Positions 19,401-27,579 are shown, counted from the first letter of the stretch. The stretch is 64,000 nt of DNA from Arenibacter catalasegens (GCF_002909235.1 NZ_PHQQ01000003.1:124001-188000); one strand, 5' to 3'. A program made the numbers and translations. The notes: a model not told the origin generated them from the sequence alone.

Positions 19401-19673
19401 AATACTTCCCGAGTCAACGTCAATAGTAAAATTTCCATCAAAATCGGCCACCACTCCATTGGTAGTTCCTTTTACCATAACAGAGGCACCTGATAAAGGC
19501 ACTCCATCTTCATCGGTCACCGTACCTGTAATTTGTTGTTGAACGTTGGTCCCTATCAATATTGACGGTTTCCTATTGCCTTCAATGTTGGGACTCAACA
19601 TATTTGCAAATAAAATCTGGACTATTCCAAGGGAAAATAACAGCCCTAATAATTTAGTTTTTCTTTTGTTCAT
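16449..19673 (-). CDS. SusC-family TonB-dependent outer-membrane transporter
   Basis: This 1074-residue protein has an N-terminal export signal, a carboxypeptidase-D-like regulatory domain (about residues 48-110; ITGTVTDEDG, DFDGNFTI), the SusC plug start LEEVVVTALG (about 116-125) and a long C-terminal beta-barrel ending in an aromatic residue (FNLNFQF). It imports ligands captured by SusD with energy from TonB-ExbBD. It is the first gene of the phosphonate locus. The IS982 element lies 265 bases upstream of its start. Confidence 0.95.
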   Translation of the reverse strand: MNKRKTKLLGLLFSLGIVQILFANMLSPNIEGNRKPSILIGTNVQQQITGTVTDEDGVPLSGASVMVKGTTNGVVADFDGNFTIDVDSGSILVVSYVGFETKEITIGLQNKLNIVLIAGNALEEVVVTALGIRKEKRRVGYATQEVNGESLQKAIAPNVVESLTGKISGVTVTSNGSDFFSDPQIYLRGEKPLIVVDGVPQPNSDFWNLASDDIENITVLKGAAASALYGSLGANGAIQITMKSGKGVDGTVISFNSSTTFQGGFLRIPHGQTQYGPGNTGRYEFGTGAAGGGGVNDFDYSVWGPKFDGRLVKQFDSPIDPVTGERIPTPWISRGEDNLKNFMEVGMVTSNNVTVQSSSDKGSFVISNTYKYAKASTPGQRLDINTFRLRGNLILSDAVDIDGSLQYNYQYSDNRIRGTYGPTSPIYLLSIWGGANFDVRNFDGDNIWLPGKEGIKQNFVENWRYNNPYILSHYWKKPWTKNDILTYLKANFKLSDKVSASVRSTLNSYSLTDNEEISKDIYNYDIPDRGGRFRYNATRYFENNTDFLLSYNESFFNDEIQLNGTLGANQRYVRLERENASTTQLIIPEIFTLNNSVDQVTPSSSKRYKGVYSAYSALDFSYKNQLFFGMTGRVDKSSSLPEANDTFFYPSIYLSAVVSDMINLPEPISYLKLRTAYANVGGDQIGNSSDPLDDTYNAVSSYDTGRNRNFPTASFPGTLDNPNIRPSFTNSFEYGFEMKLFKGRFGIDFSYYENEFGPQIFTQPFSSASGYDGIRLNGRTTERRGMDFSINATPVRTDNFNWSMIVNFDKNKEYLISLPPLPDGTPQENEGRTKVGALIGDYWYSEWERSPDGQLIIQSSGTPKVTDFPVNQGNTQADFTASVNNSLTYKNLSLNFLIDGRFGGTTYDRYERDLWRAGGHPDAIHPERELSNIAYVNGGDAKTMQIAGVAIVSGEATYDPDGNIVTDTRVFEPSNYKVDYQTWAGGYKAAWQNVLIEKTFAKLREVSLTYMLPSKLLDKTFVDSASISLIGRNLLYWTKDDTFGDLDTYTVSTGDTQLQLPSQRSYGFNLNFQF

Positions 19674-19938
19674 CGTGGTTTATTTAGTTAAAAAAATCTT
19701 AAAATAATTTTACTTATATGAAAATTTTAGGGTCAATTTATAAAAATATTTCCTATTTGTAATCTTTTTTTACAAAAAAAACCTAAAATGTTTACTAATA
19801 GTTAAATTTATTAATATGTAATTATTAAATTTAGGTTAAGGAAATTACTTAATAAAAAGTCATCACAAGGAGTCACTATATCTGGATGAAATTGAGTTAT
19901 TTAGACAAGGCAAGAAAAAGTTTAGTAACCATTAAATA
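19674..19938. other. Leader/upstream region of the phosphonate-locus susC
   Basis: This AT-rich gap contains the inverted repeat TTTGTAA (19756-19762) N7 TTACAAA (19770-19776), a candidate operator or hairpin 83 bases before the susC start. I found no perfect TAnnTTTG box on the minus strand. The upstream edge is the IS982 target duplication. Confidence 0.4.
19933..19938. repeat. Target-site duplication of the IS982 element (left copy)
   Basis: TAAATA directly precedes the left inverted repeat and is repeated exactly at 20959-20964 after the right inverted repeat. Confidence 0.85.
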
Positions 19939-20958
19939 ACGTGAGTTCGACTTAAGAAATGAGTATTTTATATTGCAGGAAAAGCAGAAAATTGGTATAT
20001 TTAAGTATCTAACATTCAAATATTTAACCAATTATCTGCTTATGATTTCTAGCAATAAAATTACGGAAATTTTTTGTCTTATCGACGATTTTTGCATAGA
20101 ATTGGACCAAGTTCTTGACAAGAAAGGGATCGATGATGGCTCCGGAAGAAAAAGACGCAACAGGGCCTCGAAAATGTCCCAGAGCGAAGTGATTACCATT
20201 ATGGTACTGTTCCACCAAAAAGGATACCGCTGCCTAAAGCACTTTTACCTCGACCATGTCTGTAAACATATGCGGGAGGACTTTCCCCGTACGGTATCCT
20301 ACAATCGTTTTGTGGAGCTGCAGCAAAAGGCCGTTGTCCCTATGGTACTGTTCCTGCAAATATGCTGTTCGGGCCAATGTTCGGGAATATCCTTTATGGA
20401 TTCCACCTTGATAAAGGTATGCCATAGCAAAAGGGAAAAACAGAACAGGGTATTCAAGGGAATAGCCGAAAAAGGCAGGGGCAGCATGGGGTGGTTCTTT
20501 GGTTTCAAGCTCCATATCATTATCAACGAAAGGGGGCAGATCATCGATTTCCTCATTACAAAGGGCAATGTGGACGACCGCCAGCCGCTCAAGGACAAGA
20601 CTTTCCACAACAAGGTCTTCGGGAAGATATTCGCCGATAGGGGCTACATCGGAAAGGACCTGTTCGAAGAGCTGTTCGTGGATGGGATACATCTGGTGAC
20701 CAAAATAAAAAAGAACATGAAGAATACCTTGATGCACCTATATGACAAAATATTGCTCAGAAAAAGGGCCGTTGTGGAAAGTGTCAACGACATCTTAAAG
20801 AACCAGTGCCAAATAGAGCACACCAGGTACAGAAGCTTTGGGAATTTTATCACCAACATGATCTCGGGCCTTATTGCCTATGCCTTTTATCCAACAAAAC
20901 CCAACATCAATATTGACAACCTACAAAGAATTGGGTAATCCTTATATCGAACTCACGT
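19939..20958 (+). mobile_element. Complete IS982-family insertion sequence, 1020 bp
   Basis: The element has terminal inverted repeats ACGTGAGTTCGACTTAAG (19939-19956) and the complement of 20941-20958, matching at 16 of 18 positions, with the outer 12 identical. It encodes one full-length transposase and is flanked by a perfect 6-bp duplication (TAAATA, 19933-19938 and 20959-20964). Length, single gene and duplication size agree with the IS982 family. Intact gene, ends and duplication suggest recent insertion and possible activity. Confidence 0.92.
20042..20938 (+). CDS. IS982-family transposase
   Basis: The 298-residue DDE transposase shows the family pattern: Asp in FMDSTLI, the GWFFGFKLH segment, NVDDR, a second catalytic Asp in FADRGYIGKDL, TKIKKNMKN, and Glu in RAVVESVNDILKN. 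I chose the ATG at 20042 because the family conventionally starts just before ITEIF. An in-frame TTG at 19973 would add 23 residues with no family support. The gene ends 20 bases before the right end of the element. No frameshift or stop interrupts it. Confidence 0.93.
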   Translation: MISSNKITEIFCLIDDFCIELDQVLDKKGIDDGSGRKRRNRASKMSQSEVITIMVLFHQKGYRCLKHFYLDHVCKHMREDFPRTVSYNRFVELQQKAVVPMVLFLQICCSGQCSGISFMDSTLIKVCHSKREKQNRVFKGIAEKGRGSMGWFFGFKLHIIINERGQIIDFLITKGNVDDRQPLKDKTFHNKVFGKIFADRGYIGKDLFEELFVDGIHLVTKIKKNMKNTLMHLYDKILLRKRAVVESVNDILKNQCQIEHTRYRSFGNFITNMISGLIAYAFYPTKPNINIDNLQRIG

Positions 20959-20964
20959 TAAATA
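20959..20964. repeat. Target-site duplication of the IS982 element (right copy)
   Basis: TAAATA directly follows the right inverted repeat and equals the copy at 19933-19938. Confidence 0.85.
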
Positions 20965-21061
20965 GGATAGGCTTAAAGAAGTTGAGCAGAGCAATTACCA
21001 AAAAAAATCCCCATCACAAAAGAGCGACAGGGACTTAGTATAAATTAGATAATTTAGATTC

Positions 21062-22372
21062 TTAATCGATCAGCCCAAATACTCTTGGTAACCACAAAGA
21101 CAGTTCGGGAACATAAGTGAGAAGTAAGAGCACAGTTGTCATTGCTGCCAAAAAGGGCAATAACGGCTTAATCACTTTTGTGACGGGTACTTTGGCGACG
21201 CCACTACCCACAAACAGCAGCGTTCCTACAGGCGGGGTACATACCCCAATACATAAATTGAGAACTATTACCATTCCAAATTGAACCGGATGCATCCCTA
21301 ATGCCATAACTACAGGCAAAAATATAGGCGTAAAAATGAGTACTGCTGGGGTCATATCCATAAAGGTACCAACCACCAATAAGGTAATATTAATAAAAAG
21401 CAGTACCAATAAAGGATTCTTTACAGATTCCAAAAGGAAGCCTGTGAACGACTGAGGAATAGATTCGAAAGAGAACAACCAGGACATGGCCATGGAAGTT
21501 GAAATCAAGAACATAACTATAGCGGTGGTCTTGGCACTACGTAGTAGGATAGGCCTAAAATCGGCAAACTTAAGTTCCCTATTAATAAAACCGAGCAAAA
21601 CTGCATATACAACAGCGATGGCGGCTGCTTCCGTAGCCGTGAAAATCCCCGCCACAATACCGCCTACCACAATTACCAAAAGGGTTAGGCTTAAAATGGC
21701 ATTCTTAAAATCGAGGAATAACTTTTTAAAACCTACCCTTTCTTCCTTAGGCAATCCCCTTTTTCGACCATATAAATAGACCATAAGCATAATAGCCAAG
21801 CCCACCAATATTCCAGGAATATATCCGGCAATGAACAGGGCCGCAACAGAGGCGGTACCCCCACTGGCCAAGGCGAAAATTATTAAAACATTGCTAGGGG
21901 GAATCAAAAGTCCTGTCGTTGATGAACTTATATTTACAGCAGCACTAAACTCTCTGGGATAACCATCCTTTGCCATTTTCTCTGTCAAGGTGCTCCCTAT
22001 GGCAGATGCAGCGGCAATGGCCGAACCGGATATAGCACCAAATAACATAGCCGATATAACATTTACATACGCCATGCCTCCAGGCAAACTCCCAATCAGT
22101 GATTTTGCAAAATTTATTAAACGATTGGCAATACCTCCCCGGTTCATTATTTCCCCAGCCAATATAAAGAAGGGGATGGCCAATAAAGCAAAATTATCTA
22201 TGCCAGTTGTCATTCTTTGACTAACCGTAGTGGTCGCTGGAATATAGGCTATATTGATCAATAATGTGATCGTGGTAGAAATTCCAATAGCATAAGCAAC
22301 GGGCACCCCATAGGCCAGCAATCCCATAAAGCTAATAAACAATACTAGGATACTAATGGTTTCAATACTCAT
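21062..22372 (-). CDS. dctM: TRAP transporter large permease
   Basis: The 436-residue hydrophobic protein matches the DctM family, with about twelve membrane segments and characteristic loops (AIPFFILAGEIMNRGG, ATEAAAIAVVYA, TPPVGTLLFVG). It forms the transport channel of a tripartite ATP-independent periplasmic transporter driven by an ion gradient. It overlaps the small permease gene by 11 bases. The neighbouring uxuA and reductase genes suggest a uronate or other sugar acid as substrate. Confidence 0.94.
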   Translation of the reverse strand: MSIETISILVLFISFMGLLAYGVPVAYAIGISTTITLLINIAYIPATTTVSQRMTTGIDNFALLAIPFFILAGEIMNRGGIANRLINFAKSLIGSLPGGMAYVNVISAMLFGAISGSAIAAASAIGSTLTEKMAKDGYPREFSAAVNISSSTTGLLIPPSNVLIIFALASGGTASVAALFIAGYIPGILVGLAIMLMVYLYGRKRGLPKEERVGFKKLFLDFKNAILSLTLLVIVVGGIVAGIFTATEAAAIAVVYAVLLGFINRELKFADFRPILLRSAKTTAIVMFLISTSMAMSWLFSFESIPQSFTGFLLESVKNPLLVLLFINITLLVVGTFMDMTPAVLIFTPIFLPVVMALGMHPVQFGMVIVLNLCIGVCTPPVGTLLFVGSGVAKVPVTKVIKPLLPFLAAMTTVLLLLTYVPELSLWLPRVFGLID

Positions 22373-22850
22373 TATGGTTGGCGTTAAAGGTTATTTTAAT
22401 GTGATAAAAGGAAAAGAAAATAATGATAAGGCCGCAAATTGGCACTATGGCATATACATATCCCAACGGCAACAACAAGGCTGGTGATAATTGTCCCAAT
22501 TTGAGAGTGGTATACACCAAATTACCTCCACCAATTACCATAATGACCAAAGCGAAAATTGCCATTAATACCTGAATTATCCTTTGCCTTCTTTTTTGTT
22601 TGTCCATCGGAAGCTTCGCCAATAAAAAGTCCATTGACAGATGGCCTTCTTTTTGCCCATTAATGTAGGCGGCACCCAATACCGTTAACCAGATCAAAGA
22701 AAATCTAGCAAATTCCTCGGTAAAAGAACTGGATTGCCCAACTACATACCTCGAAACTACTTGCCATACCACATCCAGTACCAACAAACTAAAAATAAGT
22801 ACTAACAAACCTTCAATGGCCCTATTCAATATTTTATACGTCTTTTGCAT
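22362..22850 (-). CDS. dctQ: TRAP transporter small permease
   Basis: This 162-residue protein has four hydrophobic segments and the DctQ-family pattern (LVLDVVWQVVSRYV, EFARFSLIWLTVLGAA). It pairs with the large permease. Its start overlaps the stop of dctP by one base (TAATG) and its end overlaps dctM by 11 bases, so the three are translated together. Confidence 0.93.
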   Translation of the reverse strand: MQKTYKILNRAIEGLLVLIFSLLVLDVVWQVVSRYVVGQSSSFTEEFARFSLIWLTVLGAAYINGQKEGHLSMDFLLAKLPMDKQKRRQRIIQVLMAIFALVIMVIGGGNLVYTTLKLGQLSPALLLPLGYVYAIVPICGLIIIFFSFYHIKITFNANHNEY

Positions 22851-23851
22851 TATTGATTGTTAATTTCTTCGATTATTCTTTTCATCTTAGTATCCTTCAT
22901 TAATTCTTCCAAAATAGGTTTGGTCTTTTCTACAAAAGGGCTTTTATCAGGATTATAGATTTTAACATTGGCTTTTTCAATGATTTCCATACCCTCTTTT
23001 ACAGTCTCTTGCCAGTATACTTTTTGTTTTTTGACACTTTCATCCGCTGCTGCCTGCAACCACTCTTTTTCGATATCGTTCAACGTATCCCAAAACTTGG
23101 TTCCCACTACAACAACATCCGGTACCATACTATGCTCGTCTACCGTATAGAATTTACAAACTTCGTAATGGTTGGAGGTTACAAAGGAGGGGATATTGTT
23201 TTCCGCACCATCCACCACACGTTGTTGTAAAGCAGTATAAAGCTCTCCATAGGCCATTGGCGTAGCAGAGCCCCCGAGGTCGTTGACCATATTAACGGCC
23301 ATTTGATCGTTCATAACCCTAATCTTTTTACCCTTTAGATCACTTGGCGTCTTTATAAAACCGTCCAAAGTATAGAAGCTTCTACTACCAGCATCATAAA
23401 AACAAAGGCCCCGAAGCAAATATTCACTTCCGCCCTCCAACAGTTCTTTTCCTATTTCCCCTTCCAATACACTGAACATATGTTCGGTATCCCTAAACAA
23501 ATAAGGCACTCCCAACACCCTATATTCTGGTGAAAAGCTAGACATGGAAGCGGCACTTACCTTGGTCATGGCCACACTACCGATCTGCAGCAATTCCAAT
23601 ACCTCCCGCTCTGTTCCCAATTGTCCATCGGGAAATATTTTGATCTGTAACTTTCCTCCCGATTTTTCATTAAGTGCCTCTTGCATGGCCAATATTCCTT
23701 TATGGACAGGATGGGTTATCGGCAGGGAATGGGCAAAGAATAAAGTTTTGTGATTTGTTATATCAGAACAAGAGTACAAACCTAAACACGCCAAAATCCC
23801 AATGGCAACAATTAATTTTTTTCCTAGGGCTTTATAATCCTGCATATACAT
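22850..23851 (-). CDS. dctP: TRAP transporter substrate-binding lipoprotein
   Basis: The DctP-family protein (333 residues from the first ATG) has family motifs in order: FAHSLPITHPVHKG, LQIKIFPDGQLGTEREVLE, LKGKKIRVM and VDGAENNIPSF. The N-terminus LGLYSC is a lipobox, so the binding protein is probably membrane-anchored rather than free. The ATG two codons downstream (MQDYKALGKK) is an equally plausible start. The arginine in IRVMND is the usual carboxylate-binding residue of the family, which supports an acidic sugar ligand such as glucuronate. Confidence 0.92.
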   Translation of the reverse strand: MYMQDYKALGKKLIVAIGILACLGLYSCSDITNHKTLFFAHSLPITHPVHKGILAMQEALNEKSGGKLQIKIFPDGQLGTEREVLELLQIGSVAMTKVSAASMSSFSPEYRVLGVPYLFRDTEHMFSVLEGEIGKELLEGGSEYLLRGLCFYDAGSRSFYTLDGFIKTPSDLKGKKIRVMNDQMAVNMVNDLGGSATPMAYGELYTALQQRVVDGAENNIPSFVTSNHYEVCKFYTVDEHSMVPDVVVVGTKFWDTLNDIEKEWLQAAADESVKKQKVYWQETVKEGMEIIEKANVKIYNPDKSPFVEKTKPILEELMKDTKMKRIIEEINNQ

Positions 23852-23864
23852 TTATTTACTTGAG

Positions 23865-23880
23865 CGTTAACGTTAACGTT
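23865..23880. promoter_or_regulatory. Overlapping palindromes upstream of dctP, candidate operator
   Basis: CGTTAACGTTAACG (23865-23878) is a perfect palindrome and overlaps the palindrome AACGTTAACGTT (23869-23880). It lies 14 bases upstream of the dctP start and is the only strongly symmetric sequence there. It may be a repressor site for the TRAP operon. Confidence 0.5.
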
Positions 23881-24011
23881 ATTAACCTTTATATTCTATT
23901 TCCAGAAAACTTTAAAAATACTCTTTTTTTAAAGTTTAACAACAATTCCTTACAATTCTAGCCAAATAATTGTGATTTCTTCAATTATCGACCCTCCAAT
24001 TTAAAATTAAA

Positions 24012-25214
24012 TTATGTGCCTGTTATGAGCATTTCCCTTATACCTTTTTCCAGGCCATAGAGCTCTGCCATACCAATAGCCCTCCCAATTAGAGAATATC
24101 CCGAGTAAAACTCGTCCTTCCTTTTTTTATCGTCCAACAAAACATGGCCATGATCTGGTCTAATTGGAATCCCAACATCCCCTTCCCCACTCATGTGCCT
24201 TTTCCGTTGTTCCTCAACAATCGCTACCATTATCTTGGCCATAGGTAAGGACCCATCCAAATGGGCGGCTTCGTAAAATCTACCATCTTGCTCCCTGGAT
24301 ACATTTCTTAGATGCAAAAAATGAATTTGTGACCCAAAATCATGAATAATCTTAACAAGGTCATTGGTACTAACTGCCCCCAAAGATCCTGAGCAAAAGG
24401 TTAATCCATTGCTGGAAGAGGGTACACAATCTAAAATAAATTTTAAATCGTCATAGGTAGAGGCAATTCGAGGAATACCGAATACTGGAAATGGCGGGTC
24501 ATCCGGATGCAATGCCATTTTCACTCCCAACTTCTCAGCTTCTGGAATAACGGCTTTCAGAAAATAAGCCAGATTTTCCCTTAAATCCGGTTTTTCAATT
24601 TTGCTTACTTCCTCTAGGGTCGACCTAAAATCAGTAAGGGCAATGGCCTCTTTAGAACCTGGCATTCCGGCCAAGATAGCACTTTTAAGCCGTTCAAGTT
24701 CCTGCTTATCTAGGGCATTATAATAATGTTCAGCCTTTTGAACCATAGGCACACCGTAAACTTCTTCCGCCCTATCCCTTTTAAGAATGAACAAATCAAA
24801 AGCGGCAATGGCAACGGGATCATACAATAAACTTATGGCCCCGGTTGGAAGCTCATAATATAAATTGGTACGGGTCCAATCGATCAGTTGCATAAAATTA
24901 TAACAGACCACTTTAATATCGTTTTCTGCCAAATTCTTAAGAGTTTCAATATAATTCCGAATGTAGATATCCCTTTCGGGCAAACCGTACTTGATGGCCT
25001 TATGGATATTAACACTTTCCACAACGGACCATTCCAGGCCGTTAGACTCTATTTCTCCTTTAAGTTCCCTTATTATTTTGGATGACCAAACCTCTCCGAT
25101 GGGCACTTGATGGCAAGCAGTCACAACCCCGGCAACACCAAGCTCCTTGATATCCTTTAGGGACACCCCAAAACTAGGTCCGAACCAACGCAGTGTTTTC
25201 TTTAAATATTGCAT
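24012..25214 (-). CDS. uxuA: Mannonate dehydratase
   Basis: This 400-residue TIM-barrel protein matches UxuA throughout: TLRWFGPSFGVSLKDIK at the start, VVTACHQVPIGEVW, a metal-site segment MALHPDDPPFPVFGIPRI, TFCSGSLG, HFLHLRNVSRE and RPDHGHVLLDD. It dehydrates D-mannonate to 2-keto-3-deoxygluconate in the cytoplasm. It follows the SDR gene by 3 bases. Together with uxaC (37729-39135) and the SDR it completes the glucuronate-to-KDG route. The KDG kinase and aldolase are not in this window. Confidence 0.96.
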   Translation of the reverse strand: MQYLKKTLRWFGPSFGVSLKDIKELGVAGVVTACHQVPIGEVWSSKIIRELKGEIESNGLEWSVVESVNIHKAIKYGLPERDIYIRNYIETLKNLAENDIKVVCYNFMQLIDWTRTNLYYELPTGAISLLYDPVAIAAFDLFILKRDRAEEVYGVPMVQKAEHYYNALDKQELERLKSAILAGMPGSKEAIALTDFRSTLEEVSKIEKPDLRENLAYFLKAVIPEAEKLGVKMALHPDDPPFPVFGIPRIASTYDDLKFILDCVPSSSNGLTFCSGSLGAVSTNDLVKIIHDFGSQIHFLHLRNVSREQDGRFYEAAHLDGSLPMAKIMVAIVEEQRKRHMSGEGDVGIPIRPDHGHVLLDDKKRKDEFYSGYSLIGRAIGMAELYGLEKGIREMLITGT

Positions 25215-25217
25215 GGA

Positions 25218-26039
25218 TTATACTCCCGAAAAAGAACTAAATCCACCGTCGATCTCATAGATACTTCCTGTAACAAATGAAGAAGCATCACTGAGTAGAT
25301 AGTGCACCATTCCGTTAAGTTCAGAGGCATCCCCAAAGCGTGCCATTGGGGTATTGGTAATAATTTTTTCTCCCCTATCGGTAAAGGAACCGTCTTCATT
25401 GGTTAAAAGTCTTCTATTCTGATTGCCGATGAAAAACCCAGGAGCAATGGCATTTACTCTAATCTTGTCACTGAATTTAGAGGCTAGTTCATGGGCCATC
25501 CACTTGGTGAAAATATCTACTCCTGCCTTGGCCAACGAGTACCCCAAGACTCTTGAGATGGTCTGTTTAGCCGCCATGGAAGAGATATTTACTATGGACC
25601 CAAAGCCTTGCTTTGCCATAATTTCACTTAATACTATTGTAGGAATTACGGTACCAAACAAATTTATATCCACTACTTTTTGGGTATCACCAAGTTCAAT
25701 ATCAAAAATGGTCTGATCAGGTTTCAAAGTAGCTCCTGGAATATTGCCACCAGCCAAATTCACCAGTCCGTCCAACTTTTTAAACTTAGTGATTATAGTG
25801 TTCTTCAATTCGGATAATTGCTTTTCGTCCATTACATCAAGAACGAATAAATAAGCACTATTAGGTCCAATCGCATTTAATTCTTTGCATTTTTCCTCTA
25901 GCTTATCCAAGGATCTCCCCAAGAGCAATACCTTGGCTCCGTTTTCCACAAGATATTTGGCAATTGACCCTCCTAAAGTGCCAGTGGCACCGGATAAGGC
26001 ATATATTTTATTTTCAATCGAAAAAAGTTCACTCATCAA
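25218..26039 (-). CDS. SDR-family oxidoreductase, probable fructuronate reductase
   Basis: The 273-residue short-chain dehydrogenase has the cofactor motif SGATGTLGGSIA (about residues 15-26), NLAGGN, the catalytic Ser of INISSMAAK and the YSLAKAG Tyr-Lys pair. The C-terminal DGGFSSFSGV is typical of the family. It lies three bases before uxuA and replaces the usual uxuB, so reduction of fructuronate to mannonate is the likely reaction. Other sugar-acid reductions are possible. Confidence 0.88.
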   Translation of the reverse strand: MMSELFSIENKIYALSGATGTLGGSIAKYLVENGAKVLLLGRSLDKLEEKCKELNAIGPNSAYLFVLDVMDEKQLSELKNTIITKFKKLDGLVNLAGGNIPGATLKPDQTIFDIELGDTQKVVDINLFGTVIPTIVLSEIMAKQGFGSIVNISSMAAKQTISRVLGYSLAKAGVDIFTKWMAHELASKFSDKIRVNAIAPGFFIGNQNRRLLTNEDGSFTDRGEKIITNTPMARFGDASELNGMVHYLLSDASSFVTGSIYEIDGGFSSFSGV

Positions 26040-26111
26040 TTTTAATTTTATTATTCTAGTTCAATGAAACCCAAATATAACACAAGGAAATAATAATGGG
26101 CATTAATATAT

Positions 26112-26149
26112 AAGATTTACCCCAAAGTAATAATCGCAAAGGTTTGCAT
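26112..26149 (-). promoter_or_regulatory. ATGCAAACCTTTGC operator/promoter upstream of the SDR-uxuA genes
   Basis: On the minus strand ATGCAAACCTTTGC (26149 to 26136) contains the dyad GCAAA-CC-TTTGC. Its TTTG can serve as a -33 element. Seventeen bases downstream is TAAATCTT (26119 to 26112), a degenerate -7 box, giving a start about 70 bases before the SDR gene. The same 14-mer and the same 17-base spacing occur at 48708 and 56178. Confidence 0.6.
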
Positions 26150-26202
26150 AGTTTAAAAAACCTCTTTAAGTCTAACTATAAAATGAAGACTAACATACTT
26201 CC

Positions 26203-27579
26203 CTATTTTTTGGCCATTTTATAGCCTTCAATAGTCGTATAATATTTGGTAATCATATTAGGTATCTCCCAGTTGGGCAATTTACCTTCTTCCAGATACC
26301 GCAAATAATTTTGGGTTACTTGGCCAAAATGTGCCTCATGACCAATCTTAAATTCATCGGGAATACTAATTTTCCACATATTTTCTGACACTTTTTCAGC
26401 TTTCGTTCCTGGAAATTTAGCACTTATAGTCTGCTCAAGTGCATTGGAAATTAGATTATCAAAATTCTCCCCGCCTTTGGATTTTATATATAAGGTAGGC
26501 TTATAATTTTCCTCCTTACCCTGTTTGATAATAAGATCACTTTTTGTCCCCCTCATTATGCTATAATGAGTATCCCCGGTGCCCTCAGGGGCTTCATAAT
26601 TCCATATCACCGATACCTTGGCATACTTCCCCTTAATTTTATAAAGCATTTCCCCATTGCAATACACCTTAAGTTTATCGCCATCGATATCCTTTTTAAG
26701 ATAATCAGGAAAACTATCCAGTCCTGTCACTCTTTTAAATTCTTCCAGAGTCAACACCGTAGGCCAGCGTCTAGCTTTAACCATTTCTATATCCGTACGA
26801 TCAATAATTTGGTCTGGAAAAAGTTCCCATTGCACCAAATCCACCAAATGAGTGGTTACATCCACTATTCCCTCACCCTCTTCATTCACGTCAAAAAACC
26901 ATGCAGGCCTTACCAATGGCTGGCCAGAAACATACTTAAAAAAATGGTGTACACTTTCCTTAATTATAGCCGGTTCCTCAGGACTTCCTTCCAACACCTG
27001 ACCAAATACCTCTGGCAACATGGAAAACTGCCTTTGCATTCCGGTTGTAACCTCAAAACGCTCTGTCATTATATCATAAATCATTACTCCTTTATCTTTA
27101 GCAATTTTGAAAGCCTCTTCCAATTTCTGAAAACCCTCTGGGTTAATTACCAATGGCTTGTCCGCATAAACGTTTAATCCTGCCTTTACGGCTGCTAAAA
27201 TATAATCTATCTTTTTGGAGTTTTTCCCTGCCACCACCATGACGTTACCTGGTTTTTGGGCAATCATTTTTTCTAAATAATCATCCCCAAAATAATTATT
27301 GACCTTCCAATGGGTGGGGGTTTCGGACCTTGAATTGTAAGATTCAATTTTACTTAAAAAATCGCTTACCTCTGGTCCTTCGGGTGCAAAAACATAAATC
27401 GTAGAATCTACCCCCTTATACATTGTTTTTTGGACCAAGGCGGCATGAAAATGCCCTGGATCCAAGGTCATTAATTTTACCATATCCGGTGCACTATCGG
27501 CAGTTACTTTCACTTCTACTTTTTTTTGACCACAACTAAGACATAGGACTAAAAGGAGGGTCGATACACAATACTTCAT
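26203..27579 (-). CDS. Gfo/Idh/MocA-like lipoprotein oxidoreductase
   Basis: This 458-residue protein has a lipoprotein signal (LVLCLSCGQ) and a Gfo/Idh/MocA-like fold, with ADKPLVINP at the usual catalytic lysine position. The N-terminal nucleotide site is atypical: LDPGHFHAALV replaces a standard GxGxxG. The C-terminal half resembles the oxidoreductase C-terminal domain found in Bacteroidota lipoproteins of this class. An exported member with a degenerate cofactor motif may bind cofactor tightly or have lost redox activity. It is separated from the next Gfo/Idh gene by an intergenic hairpin. Confidence 0.8.
   Translation of the reverse strand: MKYCVSTLLLVLCLSCGQKKVEVKVTADSAPDMVKLMTLDPGHFHAALVQKTMYKGVDSTIYVFAPEGPEVSDFLSKIESYNSRSETPTHWKVNNYFGDDYLEKMIAQKPGNVMVVAGKNSKKIDYILAAVKAGLNVYADKPLVINPEGFQKLEEAFKIAKDKGVMIYDIMTERFEVTTGMQRQFSMLPEVFGQVLEGSPEEPAIIKESVHHFFKYVSGQPLVRPAWFFDVNEEGEGIVDVTTHLVDLVQWELFPDQIIDRTDIEMVKARRWPTVLTLEEFKRVTGLDSFPDYLKKDIDGDKLKVYCNGEMLYKIKGKYAKVSVIWNYEAPEGTGDTHYSIMRGTKSDLIIKQGKEENYKPTLYIKSKGGENFDNLISNALEQTISAKFPGTKAEKVSENMWKISIPDEFKIGHEAHFGQVTQNYLRYLEEGKLPNWEIPNMITKYYTTIEGYKMAKK

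Noticed and set aside
19973-20041. TTG start extending the transposase by 23 residues
   Set aside because: The ATG at 20042 agrees with the family start; the extension has no homology pattern.
20234-20737. A 167-codon open frame on the minus strand inside the IS element
   Set aside because: It is the antisense shadow of the IS982 transposase, which has all family motifs in the other frame.
26566-27177. A 203-codon open frame on the plus strand
   Set aside because: It lies opposite the Gfo/Idh lipoprotein gene and reads as low-complexity shadow sequence with no family match.
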